DNA of 64,000 bases from Pomacea canaliculata. Lineage: Eukaryota > Mollusca > Gastropoda > Architaenioglossa > Ampullariidae. Location: assembly GCF_003073045.1 (NCBI RefSeq), contig NC_037595.1:620001-684000 (forward strand), written 5' to 3'. Numbering within the stretch: position 1 is the stretch's first letter; every line of letters begins with the position of its first letter. The notes under the pieces were generated by a model, which saw nothing but the letters and a program-made list of their open reading frames with translations, ran no database searches and was not told where the DNA came from. Below, in pieces: positions 1 to 11,539 of the stretch. The position numbers and the translations under genes are program-made.

Positions 1-230
1 GGGGTTTCCTTCTTTATTTTATCACTGTTATTCTTGTTCAGAATGTTCCAGAAAACCTTTGGGTCCTTACTTCTTAAGTGTCTGATTTTCCTAAACCATT
101 TTTGCTGGTAGAGTTTAAACTGCTTTCTTATTTCTCTCTTGTAATCATGTCCAGCTCTATTCATGCGTGATTGGGATTCTGGGCTGTTACACGTTTTCGC
201 TTGGCGCCGTGCTTTAAAGAATTCGCGTCA
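1..230 (-). mobile_element. LINE (CR1/L2-like) ORF2 fragment, cut by the window edge
   Basis: Read on the minus strand, the first 230 bases hold one open frame that resembles the stretch between endonuclease and reverse transcriptase of molluscan non-LTR retrotransposons. It contains the pieces EFFKARRQAK, NRAGHDYKREIRKQF and WFRKIRHLRSKDPKVFWNIL. The last matches the family habit of a basic helix followed by 'L+S.DPK.(Y/F)W.(I/L)LN'. No stop interrupts the frame up to the edge, so the copy may be fairly young, but the catalytic part lies outside the window. The CR1 or L2 assignment is inference from the motif; an RTE relative is possible. Confidence 0.6.
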
Positions 231-334
231 GTAGCACCTTGGAGTATGTGTAGACTGTAGACTATGGTATGTGTAGACTATGGTATGTGTAGACACACAA
301 GACAACACAAGACATCAGCCCGTGTGATAGCAAC

Positions 335-808
335 GGTGGGTGGGGTAGTGGGGCAGTGTGGGGTAGTGGAGTAGTGTGGGTAGTGTGGGGCAGTGTGGGT
401 CAGTGTGGGCAGTGTGGGTCAGTGTGGGTCAGTGTGGTAGTGTGGGGCAGTGAAGTAGTGGGGCAGTGTGGGCAGTGAAGTAGTGTGGGGCAGTGTGGGT
501 CAGTGTGGGTCAGTGTGGGCAGTGTGGGTAGTGTGGGGCAGTGAAGTAGTGTGGGGCAGTGTGGGGCACTGTGGGGTAGTGTGGGGCAGTGAAGTAGTGG
601 GGGCAGTGTGGGTCAGTGTGGGGTAGTGTGGGGCACTGTGGGTAGTGTGGGACAGTGTGGGTAGTGTGGGCAGTGTGGGGTAGTGTGGGTAGTGTGGAGT
701 AGTGTGGGGCAGTGTGGGCAGTGTGGGGAGTGTGGGGCAGTGTGGGGTAGTGTGGTGCAGTGTGGGGCAGTGTGGAGTAGTGTGGGGTAGTGTGGGGCAG
801 TGTGCGGA
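335..808. repeat. G-rich minisatellite, ~10-bp AGTGTGGGGC units
   Basis: Irregular tandem repeat of AGTGTGGG followed by C, GC, T or GT, with occasional AGTGAAGTAGTG variants. The plus strand is strongly G-rich and the minus strand therefore encodes meaningless His-Thr-Pro-rich frames. Short runs of three or four G recur every ten bases or so, which would allow G-quadruplex formation. Confidence 0.93.
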
Positions 809-1203
809 CACTACTGGTTGCCGTCAACAAGCTACAGGCAAGAGTAGGCCCTGCCCCTGACTGACCTCCAGACCCACGCAATTCGCGACCTCATGTTTGA
901 CTTTTTTTGAGGGTGGGAGGGTCAAGACATGACAAGCCTCCTGACAGCTCGAGATCAATAGTGAACAAAAAATAATGACAGTTTGGTGACGTCAGCAGCA
1001 CCATCGCCTGACAGGCGAGCTGGTGTGAGGAGGGGCGAGCTGGTGTGGTGAAACCGAAGAAGGGATTTTGCCACCAGAGTTGTCTTCTCTACATTTTGTC
1101 TCTGTCTTCCAGCGCTTCATCCTTCCTTTTGCGAGTTGTTGTTGAGTGTTTGTGATTCGCAGAATTATTGACAGTTAAATGTCCACACAGCAGCAATGGT
1201 GCT
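809..1203. other. unique spacer, no gene seen
   Basis: Non-repetitive sequence between the G-rich array and the hairpin repeat. I see no coding frame with family resemblance and no RNA gene. One TGACGTCA palindrome lies near 988. Confidence 0.5.
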
Positions 1204-1395
1204 CACTGTGACCACCAACTAGTATCCCTGGACGGCTGGCTGACGATTTTTTCCCCAGTTAACTGCTAAAACGAGGCACGAGACGACATAACTTCCGGCT
1301 TGTTCACATTCTTTGTTTAGGCTCGCCGAGACTGATCACTTCGTCAGAGTCTAAGCGTTGGTCTTGGCAGACAGACAGCAGTCCACCTACACACG
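1204..1395 (-). repeat. dispersed hairpin repeat, copy 1
   Basis: Read on the minus strand, this stretch matches two other places in the window (34970-35180 and 45411-45613). Shared blocks include GGACTGCTGTCTGTCTGCC, GTCTCGGCGAGCC, a CGGAAG block and GCAGTTAACTGG. In copies 2 and 3 the first block forms GCCGAGAC, which pairs with GTCTCGGC about 40 bases later; here one arm has decayed to GCCAAGAC. I do not recognise the family. It could be a SINE, a MITE or the 3' tail of a LINE. Confidence 0.75.
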
Positions 1396-1837
1396 TCATG
1401 GTGTGACAGCGCCATCTGTACTCCTCCTTCTGGTGCTTACTGTCAGTGGCATGACACCATCGCTTTACATCACACAACATCACTTTAGACTGGCTGAGCC
1501 ACTCACAGAGGTGTATAGCTATCCCCGCTAGTCGTCTCCCTTGGCTGTCAGCCTCCTGTCTACCAGCCTGTAGACGCAGAAGGGAGGAGACAGCCATAGA
1601 CACCCAACCCAATGTCTTCACCAATAGCTTCGCCAGCAGTAGCGCGGCCTGCATCCTGCGTGTCCCGTGCACCACATCCTTGTGTCTCAATGGCCGCCGG
1701 GGTAAATGAGTGCAAACAACTGTGTTACCCGCCTAGCAACTGGGAGCTTCTCCTTCTTAGTGTCGGGTGTCTAATTCTTGGCCGGGTGGCTGTCGTCGTC
1801 AGCTGCACTATGTGATGCCCATGAGCTCACACACCAG
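1396..1837. other. unique spacer, no gene seen
   Basis: The minus strand is open for 128 codons across part of this spacer and the hairpin repeat, but the frame shows no recognisable domain and ends inside repeat sequence. I do not call it a gene. Confidence 0.45.
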
Positions 1838-2235
1838 TGGTGCTAGAGAGCTACCCTGGTGTCAGAGAGCTACCCTGGTGCTAGAGAGCGACCCTGGTGT
1901 TCGAGCTACCCTGGTGTCAGAGAGCTACCCTGGTGCTAGAGAGCTACCCTGGTGTTAGAGCTACCCTGGTGTCAGAGAGCTACCCTGGTGTTAGAGAGAA
2001 ACCCTGGTGTTAGAGAGCTACCCTGGTGCTAGAGAGCTACCCTGGTGTCAGAGAGCTACCCTGGTGTTAGAGAGCTACCCTGGTGTCAGAGAGCTACCCT
2101 GGTGTCAGAGAGCTACCCTGGTGCTAGAGAGCTACCCTGGTGTTCGAGAGCTACCCTGGTGTCAGAGAGCTACCCTGGTGCTAGAGAGCTACCCTGGTGT
2201 TAGAGAGCTACCCTGGTGCTAGAGAGCTACCCGTT
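1838..2235. repeat. 19-bp minisatellite
   Basis: About 20 copies of a 19-bp unit, core CTACCCTGGTGTCAGAGAG, with a two-state variable block (GTCAGA or GCTAGA/GTTAGA). The alternation of the two variants hints at higher-order units. Confidence 0.95.
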
Positions 2236-3626
2236 GTCAGCACACGCCGGTACATCGCTGGTTTACTCAATGGAACGTCCCCTCCCCCGCCTCTGCCCCC
2301 CTCCCTGCAAATCGATTTTAAAATTTAATCAAGAAAGGCAAGGTTGTCGGTCGTGATCACCCCAAGATTGCACAGTCTGGGGACCGGCGCCAATTAGCCA
2401 TTTTTGTGCAGGAGGGAAAGGGGGAATGTTGAGGCCTGTTAGCCATTGTCCCCGGCAAGCAGGCTCCCTCAATTTGTAAATTGTCTTCTCCATTTACATG
2501 TGGAGATACACTCCTACAGGGTGGGTGGCCTTGCTTCCATTCAAATGACACCACGTGACCTGCCACAGCCAGTAGGATCAACGTACACACGACACGTAAA
2601 GTACACAGTGTAACGTAACACAAAGCCACTACAGTCTACACGCTACAGGGAGACGTGACACGGACTACAGTGACATGACACCTGGTCTTTACACTACAGC
2701 ACCGTGACATGACACGGGGATCCGACACAGGTATGTGACACGACTCACCGTGACGTCACACGGGGTCACCACACCCCGCAGTGACACCACAGTTACACGA
2801 CAGAATGTATTACATGAGCGCACTGTGACGTCACACGGGGTCACAGCGATGAAGAAGCAGCCCACAGCTGCTCGTGCATGGTGGGGCCAGGGTGTGGCGG
2901 GGGCCGAGGGAGGAGCCCGCTACAGGAAACCTCACGACTTGTGAGACTTGCCACAGACAGGTTTCACTGTCACACCACCGCCATTGTTGCTGCGGCTTCC
3001 CGTGGAGAGCGGTGAGAGTGGCGGTGTGACGTCAGAGCACTGGCTCCACGCGGTCACTTTATTTATTTATTTTCACGACTCAGCGACTGACCTGGGCTAC
3101 AAACAGTCCAAGGCGGCTGCTGGCTTGACAGACCTTGTGGGTGGCCTCGTCTGAATCATTCAGGGAAAGCCCACAGCCAGCACTCAGCTCCAACCCCAAC
3201 CCACACCTAATCCAATCTTGTTAAGCATCGGTGATGATTATTCTTATCGTTCTCGTCGTTCTCGTCGTTTTCGTCGGTCTTCCATCGATGGAGGTCTGGA
3301 AGTCGTGAAGAACACACGGTGTTCTCATCTCAGATTACGGTTGTTGGCACAGACAACTTGCCCTGCCCACACTGTTTCCATTAGTCATTTGGAGAAGTCA
3401 CCTGGTGCTGTTGTCATTTCCGCTTCCGCCTTGTGCAGCGAGAGGTTTGTGTTGCCACTTGAAGGAAAGATGATAACAGAGATGCCATCGTCCACCCTAG
3501 TACCCTAGTCAGGAGAAGACTCCCACCGGCATGTGGCAGTCTTGCGAAAGATAAGGGCTGAGTGAGGGAACCCCCGACACACTCCTGACGGTAACACACC
3601 CGGCAAAGACCTTTACCAGTGCCTGA
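2236..3626. other. unique spacer with dispersed TGACGTCA sites, no gene seen
   Basis: Mostly single-copy sequence. A loosely repeated GTGACATGACAC motif occurs between about 2650 and 2830. Three TGACGTCA palindromes lie at 2751, 2826 and 3027. A run of TTCTCGTCGTTCTCGTCG lies at 3249-3266. No frame resembles a known protein. Confidence 0.45.
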
Positions 3627-3833
3627 CATGTACCCGCCACCCGACACGTACCCACCAGTGCCTGACACATACACACCAGTCCTGACATGTACCCACCAGT
3701 CCTGACACATACCCATCAGTGCCTGACACGTACCCACCAGTCCTGACACGTACCCGCCAGTCCTGACACATACCCACCAGTGCCTGACACGTACCCACCA
3801 GTGCCTGACACATACCCACCAGTGCCTGACAAC
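3627..3833. repeat. 18/20-bp minisatellite
   Basis: About eleven copies of a unit TACCCACCAGTGCCTGACAC, with a shorter form lacking GC. It is followed at 3951-3996 by a short run of CTACC/CTACCTACC units. Confidence 0.93.
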
Positions 3834-4146
3834 TCCAAGGTTGGCCTAGACGCCTCCCATTAATTATCAGGAAGGGTGGTTCAATCTGGCCTTGTGGACA
3901 CAAACAACCGGGTGCTCAGACTCCTAGGCTAGGCCCACAGCTATCGACTCTCCTACCTACCCTACCTACCCTACCTACCTTACCTACCCTACCTACTCGC
4001 AAGAAGCCTGGGGTGGTCACGTGGCACTCGTCAGATGGATTCGTTCACAACAAAATAAAAATCTTCACCTTGCTTCCTACACGCCTCACATCCAGCATCA
4101 AGGCCACGATGAGGACACCCAGGTGTTGATACACACAGCGGCCAGG

Positions 4147-5190
4147 ACCTTGTCGAGGTACGAGCCTCATGCTGCGGATGTGCTGCTGTCAAACATTCAC
4201 ACAATTCACTTTGATTCACAGAAGCTGCAAGACTCCAACGTTGCTGAAGTCTTGAAGGTGAAAGTGGAAGGTAAATGTGTGCCACTGAAGTAGGTGGACT
4301 GGGATGTAGACATCCTCGTGGAGAGATCAAAGGTGCGACTGTCAACAGCCCAGAGAGTGCCGACATCCTCCAGTCACGACCGACATCCTCCAGTCACGAC
4401 CGACACCCTACAGCCCTGTGATCACAGGAAGGCCTTGAGGAGAGGAAGGAAAGACAAACTGCGCAGGTCCCCAGTAACAGGAAGTGAATTGTGCCATCAG
4501 GACAGACATCAAGGCAGGTAGGGAGAGCTGGATGCAGACACAGGGAGGGACAGCACGGGGTGGCAGCACAGTCTGTCAAACACTAAACCTTGACAAGTCC
4601 ACACAACTCAGCAATGGCCGCCAGAACCACTGAGTACTCAGCTGACGAGCTGAATATCGCAAGGACCCGCTCAGCGTCCAGCTGAAGACAGACGGCAGCA
4701 ACAAACTAAACCACAAACCTGCAAAGCCACCTGTCCGACAGACAGGTAGAAACAGTTGTCAGTAGTCTGAGGGAAGGAAGGCCGTTGACAGTGTCCGAGC
4801 TGAGCTGGTCAAGAAAGGTGGGAAGGAAACAACAGTCTAGGAGCACAAAGAATTTAGTACCAAGTACAATCTGTACAAGTCCCTCAGTGGACCCCCCTCC
4901 CCTGCTATAAGGATCTTCTAGGTGGACCCTGCTCACCCACATGGAGAGGCGACTCCAGGCCCACAGTCACGTGTCTGACGAGGCTGCTGCCGCTCGTACA
5001 GGCAACATAAAGATGCTGACTTAGAATCACGGCTGCCACTCGTAGGCCACTAGCATCCCCCACTTGTAACGGTCAAGCTGGTCTTCTTTGGTCACGTGAC
5101 CCAGCATGACATCCTGTGGAAGTCTGTCCTTCAAGGTACCCTGGAGGGTGGTGGACGCCGCGGTGGTCAGAGGAAGAACTACGACGACTG
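4147..5190 (+). pseudogene. RTE-type LINE relic, frameshifted, reverse-transcriptase core deleted
   Basis: Plus-strand fragments follow, in the right order, the polyprotein of molluscan RTE-like LINEs. The end of the endonuclease reads FDSQKLQDSNVAEV and VEGKCVPL, then a stop, then VDWDVDILVERSKV. The linker reads CDHRKALRRGRKDK and RTDIKAGRESWMQTQ. The start of the reverse transcriptase reads EVETVVSSLREGR and AELVKKGGKE. The C-terminal part reads THMERRLQA and VFFGHVTQHDILWKSVLQGT, followed by a Gly-Arg-rich stretch ending QRKN. The roughly 250 residues expected between AELVKKGGKE and MERRLQA, including the catalytic YADD/FADD region, are missing. Several frameshifts and stops make the element dead. 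The upstream frame from 4021 may be more of the endonuclease but is too decayed to be sure. Confidence 0.8.
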
Positions 5191-5279
5191 ACGGCTGACT
5201 GACTGACTGACTGCTGACTGACGGACTGACGACGGACTGACGACTGACAGACTGACTGACTGACTGACGACTGACTGAC

Positions 5280-5311
<32 letters not shown>

Positions 5312-5405
5312 ACTGACTGACGACTGACTGACTGACTGACGGCTGACTGACGGACTGACGACTGACTGACGGCTGACTTACTGACTGACTGACTGACGAC
5401 TGACC
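5186..5405. repeat. CTGA-based microsatellite/minisatellite
   Basis: Tandem GACTGACTGACGACTGACG units built on a 4-bp CTGA core with regular CGA interruptions. It starts exactly where the RTE relic loses its frame (after QRKN), so it may have expanded inside the dead element. Confidence 0.93.
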
Positions 5406-7400
5406 GGTGGTCAGGGAGATGCACACGGATGTGCGACAAAGACGCGTGATGGGCTGAGATACAACTGCGGGCTGAGACCTTGTGAAATGTTCCTACAGTT
5501 GAACCCGAGCACTTGTTTTAGCGGAGTGTAAATAAATGTAACCGAGGGCTGAACACTGTAGGTGTCAATAAATAAACACAGTTACACGCTCATTTATGAG
5601 TGACGTGAATAAACGCAGCCGCGCGCTCAGACATTTTGTGGTCGCAGTGACTGTTGCTGCAGCTAGCGGAGGACACGAACACACGAACATTTTCTCTGTA
5701 GCGGGGACAGTCGCCTGATGCACCACTCTCTCTCTCCTGTGACGTGCATTGGTAAGAAGAATAGTAACGTCATTCGAGCCTTTGTGACATGTTACAGGAA
5801 GTGACGTAGGTATTGTCGTTGTTACGTGCTAAGGAAGTGACGTACGTGTTGTCTTCGAGAGAAAGTCAGACCACACGAAATGGCTGGCATGACGTCATTC
5901 ACCAGCAGGTTACGTGCTGCACGGTCTGCACCGTACAGGCGAGCGATGCGGTGACGCCTCTCGATGGATGGTGTGACGTGCAGCACGATGTGTGAGTGTC
6001 GTGTGATGACATCGCAGAGCGTGGCGCATTCATTGTGTGAGAACAGCGCCGCCTGGCGAGGCAAGCAAATACTATTGGCGTCAGGCGAGACAAGCGCGAG
6101 GTGCGCGCTATTTGCCCACCCAGCAGGCTCCCTCCCGTCACGGCCGCCAACCCCCGGGCTGCACGTGCACCCGGCGTGTGTCCACAGGCTGGACAAGTGC
6201 TGCCAATCGTCAAATGCTGCTTTCGTGTAGCCCACACCCCGCACACCCTCCCTCTACGGTGACGTGCATGTACCCACCACGGCAGATGGCAGGAGGCACG
6301 AGTCCGGAATAAAATTGGTTCCAGTCTTGAAAGTTAGGTGAACTGAGTGACGTGCGGTTACTGACATGAGCAACTGTTTGTAGGCTACAGTAGGTGATGT
6401 CTGATGACAACTTACTGTCTCCGTTTACTTTGTGTGCGTCTCTGTGTGTGTGTGTGTGCTGTATGGATAACACCTGTGACGTCTGCTGTGTAGGCATAAT
6501 GTCTGTGACGTTTGCTGTATAGGCATGGCGCCATGTCCTTTTGTAATGCTGTGTATGTTTGTTGTATGACTTCAATTCGCAGACGTGGAGACCACCACTG
6601 TGGACACTTTATGTTTTAAACATCACCGTGCACAGAAAGAGGTCAAGAGGTTAGTCATGTGATGTCAAGCATGTGTGATGTCACGGTTGTAAGGCTTGTG
6701 TCTTGAGGACAGAGATGTTGGTCACTGTAAGACCGTGTGTAGCACCCGCTGACCTCTCTCTCTCCAACATTTCACTGTAAGGACCGTTCACACCAGCAAC
6801 ACACAGCGCTGTCCACTCCACGATTCTCAGGCCGCGGACAATACGGGCAAGTGTGACCTTTCACCCCGCTTGATGTCTTAGGGAACCTGGTGGAAGAAGT
6901 CTCAAGGTGCGACTGTCGGCCATTGCGCGAGGAGCGAGGAGCGATCACAGGAGCCCGGCTGCACGTCCTTCGATCGAGTGGCGGCCGGCGGTGGGATGAA
7001 GAGCGCATGCGCGGTGGCAGCCAATGGCGAGCGAGCTGGGCTGGCGGGCCTAATGACTTGATTAGCATCAGAACGCAAACACGCGACCAGCGGGCCACAC
7101 TTGCAGCGTTAATGATCAAGAGCAAAGAAAGACAGCGAAAGAAAGAAAAAAATCAGAAGAAAAAGAAACAGAAAGAGGAGAGGGAGGCGGAGAAAAAGTG
7201 TTGGGGTGGTGTTGGGGTGTGTGGGGGGGGGAGGGGAGGCGAGGGGAAAGGGGGGGGTCCCTGTGAAAGCGGTGCCAGGGCGAACAAAGAGTCGCGTGGA
7301 CTTGGCGCTTGATAAGGCAAAGCGGTAAACACCGCGAGATGAGTGGAGGGTCAACACTTCCGCCTGCGCCGTCAAACACCACATGACCAGCATCAGCGCT
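5406..7400. other. 2-kb unique island, no gene recognised
   Basis: Single-copy sequence with several TGACGT words, one TGACGTCA at 5890, a short TG run near 6440-6460, and a purine-rich AAAGAAAG to GGGGAGGGG tract at 7110-7255. Open frames of 100-140 codons occur on both strands but none shows a domain, signal peptide or splice-site logic that I can support. TAAT-rich words near 7050-7115 would suit a cis-regulatory element; this is speculation. Confidence 0.4.
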
Positions 7401-7401
7401 A

Positions 7402-7632
7402 GACAGTCACATGACCAACATCAGCGCCACCCCCTCCCCCTGCTAGACAGTCACATGACCAACATCAGCGCCACCCCCTCCCCCTGCTAGACAGTCACAT
7501 GACCAACATCAGCGCCACCCCTCCCCCTGCTAGACAGTCACATGACCAGCATCAGCGCACCCTCCTCGCTCTGGACAGACAGTCACATGACCAACATCAG
7601 CACCAGCCCCACTAAGACAGTCGCATGATCAA
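7402..7632. repeat. 44-bp minisatellite
   Basis: About five copies of a unit containing AGACAGTCACATGACCAACA followed by TCAGCGCCACCCCCTCCCC. The fourth and fifth copies diverge. Confidence 0.93.
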
Positions 7633-7727
7633 CTGCAATTGCAGGGCAAATACCGAATACAGGGGGCGCTGCTAACCTTGGCAGTCATGACGCTGGAGAA
7701 AGTGGTGGAGATGATAGCAGTGCGAGA

Positions 7728-7920
7728 GAACTATAGACATGTAGTTGCAGGCCAGCTGTAGACATGTAGTGACAGACCAGCTATAGACATGTAGTTGCAG
7801 ACCAGCTGTAGACATGTAGTGACACGTATGTAGTGGCAGACCAGCTGTAGACATGTAGTTGCAGACCAGCTGTAGACATGTAGTGACACGTATGTAGTGA
7901 CACATCAGCTACACACATGT
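7728..7920. repeat. ~27-bp minisatellite (TAGACATGTAGTTGCAGACC core)
   Basis: Seven copies with two variants, GTTGCAGACCAGC and GTGACACGTATGTAG. It ends in unique sequence at about 7920. Confidence 0.9.
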
Positions 7921-8319
7921 CGTGGCAGACGAGCTACAGGCTGGCGATAGAAGCCCTACGTACGACTTCCGGTTACGAATGCACGAGCGCGTCACGTGAC
8001 TATGCGTTCATCTACAAGTTTGTACAAGTAAGTTTGTGTGTGTTACAACATGTCCACCTTCAGCTGGTGTTTACAGATAAGTAAACAGCAAGAAACAAGA
8101 AGCGTGCATGTAACAAGGCGCCTCGCTGTGAATTCAGATGTGACGTGCTAGGGTCAGGCGCCTGCTGAACGCCGTGACACACGCGGCCTGTGGAGCGCAC
8201 CAGGGCGGCGAAGCTGTGATAAGGCTACACGGCAGACGCCAGTGCTCCCAGTGTTTCACAGTCTTCCTCTACACTTGTAGCGGTGCCAGCCCGACACGTG
8301 CGTAACCACAGCAACTACA

Positions 8320-8512
8320 GGCCTGACACCAGCCTGGTGACGTACAGGTCTGACACCAGCCTGGTGACGTACAGGCCTGACACCAGCCTGGTGACGTACA
8401 GGCCTGAAACCAGCCTTGTGACGTACAGGCCTGACACCAGCCTGGTGACGTACAGGCCTGACACCAGCCTGGTGACGTACAGGTCTGACACCAGCCTGGT
8501 GACGTACAGGCT
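8320..8512. repeat. 27-bp minisatellite with internal palindrome
   Basis: Seven copies of a 27-bp unit that includes GACACCAGCCTGGTGACG. CACCAG-C-CTGGTG is an inverted repeat, so each unit can fold into a small hairpin. Because 27 is a multiple of 3, both strands stay open with 9-residue periods (TSLVTYRPD on plus, VTRLVSGLY on minus). I read these as by-products. Confidence 0.95.
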
Positions 8513-9097
8513 GAGGTTCTCACTCACCGAGTCTTACAAAATATTCTTGTGAAAGTCTCATTGACGACTGCGGACATCACACGTCACAGGGGCTGTAGCC
8601 ACTGGTCTCAACTGCTCCTGGGATGTTAGTCGTGTCGTCTGCCTCTGTAGAAGATGACTCGTGTAGCAAGATGACTCGTGTAGGCGTGGTATGCTCGTGC
8701 GTAGAAACTATGGATCTTCTAGTGTTGCGGAATGGATTAGCAGACATGTTCGTGGTATTTTTCTAAATCCAAACCAATAATAAAGTGTGAGTTGTATGTG
8801 TTTAGCCTTTTCATGTTATTTTTATTTAAATTTGACCTGTATTTACTCTTTAGCAGACGATCAAACACCCACTGGCGCAGTGATATCAAACAAAAATAGT
8901 CCACTGTCCACATCACTTGCAAGCTATAATAATTTGAACCTAAACGTTTCATTTGTTTCTCAACTGTTAAATTTAACTTTGTAGTATTTTATTTCTTGTT
9001 AGGTTCAGTTCATTCTCTTCGCATGTCTCGCTGCAACGAGTCATCTTGCTACACCTTCATACCCTACCCCACCCCCTTGTGTAACAGGTGTAGTCTG

Positions 9098-9535
9098 ATG
9101 TACACTCTGTACTGTGGTGTCTGGTGTACATTGTACTCTGTATACTCCGTGTACACTCTGTACTGTGGTCTCTGGTGTACATTGTACTCTCTATTGTGTT
9201 CTACACTCTATACGCTGGTGTGCATTGTACACTGTGCACTCTGGTGTACAGTTGTACTCTGATGTACATAGGTGTACTCTGGTGTACACTCTGTACTGTG
9301 GTGTACACTCGGCACTCTGGTGTACATTGTACACTCTGTACTCTGATGTACACTATGTATTGTGGTGTACGCTCTGTACTCTGATGTACACTATGTATTG
9401 TGGTGTACACTCTGTACTCTGATGTACATAGGTGTACTCTGTGTACACTCTGTACTCTGCTGTACATTACACTCTGCACTCTGGTGTACACTATGCACTG
9501 TGGTGTACACTCTGTACTCTGATGTACACTCTGGT
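9098..9535. repeat. TGTACACTCTG minisatellite
   Basis: Irregular units of 20-24 bp made of GTGTACACTCTGTACTCTG and GTGTACATTGTAC variants. It forms overlapping Cys-Thr-Leu-Tyr-rich open frames with no coding value. Confidence 0.92.
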
Positions 9536-10295
9536 GCTCCAGGCAAGAGTAGTCGTTAGAGTCAGTGGGGCACACAGGAAGTCAGCAGTCGCTCCCATCC
9601 TCATCTAGCGCCCTATCAACTGCTGCTCCATCAGGAGGGGAGAAACACTGCTGAGACACAGATAGGAGAGGAGCGGACGGGAGGGACCGAGGGCTGAAGG
9701 AGGTGCTGTCAGCTGACACTGTGGACTGTGTGGCCACAACAAAGCGCCGACTGACGGAGGGAAGCTGACAGCAACGGGCGAGCAAGATGCTACTCAACGC
9801 GGCTCCTGAGCGCGGTCCCCCCATAACCAGCAAGTGTTCTCGTCTATGTCTGATCTTTGACCTTTGACTTTCGACATGACCCCTGCCCCATGCACCAGGA
9901 GTGGGTGAGTGCGAACAGGCCTTAGTGAAAGTGCGCTTGTCTGTCTGTCTTCTGTCTCTCTGTTTGTCTCCTCCCGCCTTTCCTCCCGGTGGCTCGGTTA
10001 GTGGATTGGTCTGTTCGCGCGTCTGTTCATGTTTGTGTCAGACGTTTTGCGCGTGTGTCCGTCTGCACGTGCTCCCTCTCGACGTTTTCTCGCCTACGAC
10101 GTCACTCGTCTATGACGCATGCGCAAAATGAGGGTGAGACTTTTGAAACGTCAGTCAGGTCACAGATCATGACCTGCACGTCAAGGCTGTTCTAAGGTCA
10201 CATCTCACTTAAATCCAGTTTAGTGACACAAACAACTGGGGTTTGGTGCCACGTGACACAATGTGTCCTCCGACTGACATCTGACAGTGAGGTGC
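9536..10295. other. unique spacer, no gene seen
   Basis: GC-richer single-copy sequence with a pyrimidine-rich TCTGTCTGTC stretch near 9940-9970. No coding frame with family resemblance. Confidence 0.4.
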
Positions 10296-10652
10296 AAAAT
10301 ATATACACACATGTCATGACATATCATGAATGACTAGGTATACACATATGTCATGACATATCATCACTAGGTATACACACATGTCATGACTTAATGACTA
10401 GGTATACACATATGTCATGACATATCATCACTAGGTATACACACATGTCATGACATATAATCTCCATGTATACACACATGTCATGACTTATCATCACTAG
10501 GTATACACACATGTCATGACTTATCATCACTAGGTATATACACATGTCATGACATATCATCACTAGGTATACACACATGTCATGACATATAATGAATGAC
10601 TAGGTATATACACATGTCATGAAATAATGACAAGGTATACACACATGTCATG
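10296..10652. repeat. 33-bp minisatellite with perfect 12-bp palindrome
   Basis: About eleven copies of a unit that includes ACACATGTCATGACATATCA and TCACTAGGTATAC. ATGTCATGACAT is its own reverse complement. Some copies carry a TGAATGACTAGG variant. Confidence 0.94.
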
Positions 10653-10927
10653 ACATGATCACGTGATGTACCAATGGTGTCTACGTGTTGACAAAACGAG
10701 TTTCACGATGCTGCAGTTGTGGAGTGAAGCCTGTGTACCTTCGTGCGCGTGTGTGTGCATACATGTGTTGGCATGCCTGTGTATGTATGTGATAATCCTG
10801 GTGTATTCGTGACCTAGTCCCGTGACTGGACGGAGGGTGAGGCGGACCTGTGGGGTCACGGAGGGTCAAGAGTCAGTGGGAGGTCTGCTGATGACCCCGC
10901 CGTCTGGCCTGATGTGAACATGTTCAC

Positions 10928-11066
10928 TGCTGTTAATGACAACATGTGAACACCACATGATGTGAACACCACAGGATGTGAACACGGCGCAACATGTGAA
11001 CACCACATGATATGAACACGGCGCAACATGTGAACACCACATGATGTGAACACGTCACAACATGTC
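10928..11066. repeat. ~30-bp minisatellite (ACATGTGAACACCACATGAT)
   Basis: About five copies mixing AACATGTGAACACC, ACATGATGTGAACACC and GAACACGGCGC blocks. Confidence 0.9.
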
Positions 11067-11539
11067 GTCATGCATTAGGCTGAGATGATGGACCTTGAAA
11101 ATCAATGAATGCCAGCAATACAAGAGCGATGAAAGCAATCTGAGAAATCTTCTATTTTATCATCAGCACGAGCAGCACGGGGCAACTCATTACATTATTC
11201 ATCAGCGCTGGCCATGAATTTCATTAAACTCTTACTAAAAAATGGCGCCAGAGACAGAAAGAAAAAATGAAGAATAAATTGTAAAGCGTGTCTGGATTAG
11301 GAATGAGAAGATTCTAAGCGCCGCGTTGCCGGAGGGAGAAAAGGAGAAAGACAAAGAATGAATAAATGGATGAAGGATCGTAATTGTATTTTCATGGCCT
11401 ACTAGGGTTGTAGGTCACAGCGTTTGTCAAGTACCCAAGGAACAGAAGAAAAGGAATGTGGTGGAAGCACTCACCCTGTGTAGCGTTGATCAAAGACATG
11501 GACTTGTAGACTGGTGCTCCGTTAACACTCTCACCGCTA
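11067..11539. other. unique AT-richer island, possible regulatory DNA
   Basis: Single-copy sequence unlike its neighbours: it lacks GT/CA-rich words and carries ATTACATTATTCATCAGC and GAATTTCATTAAACTC blocks. No gene visible. A conserved non-coding element is possible but untested. Confidence 0.3.
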
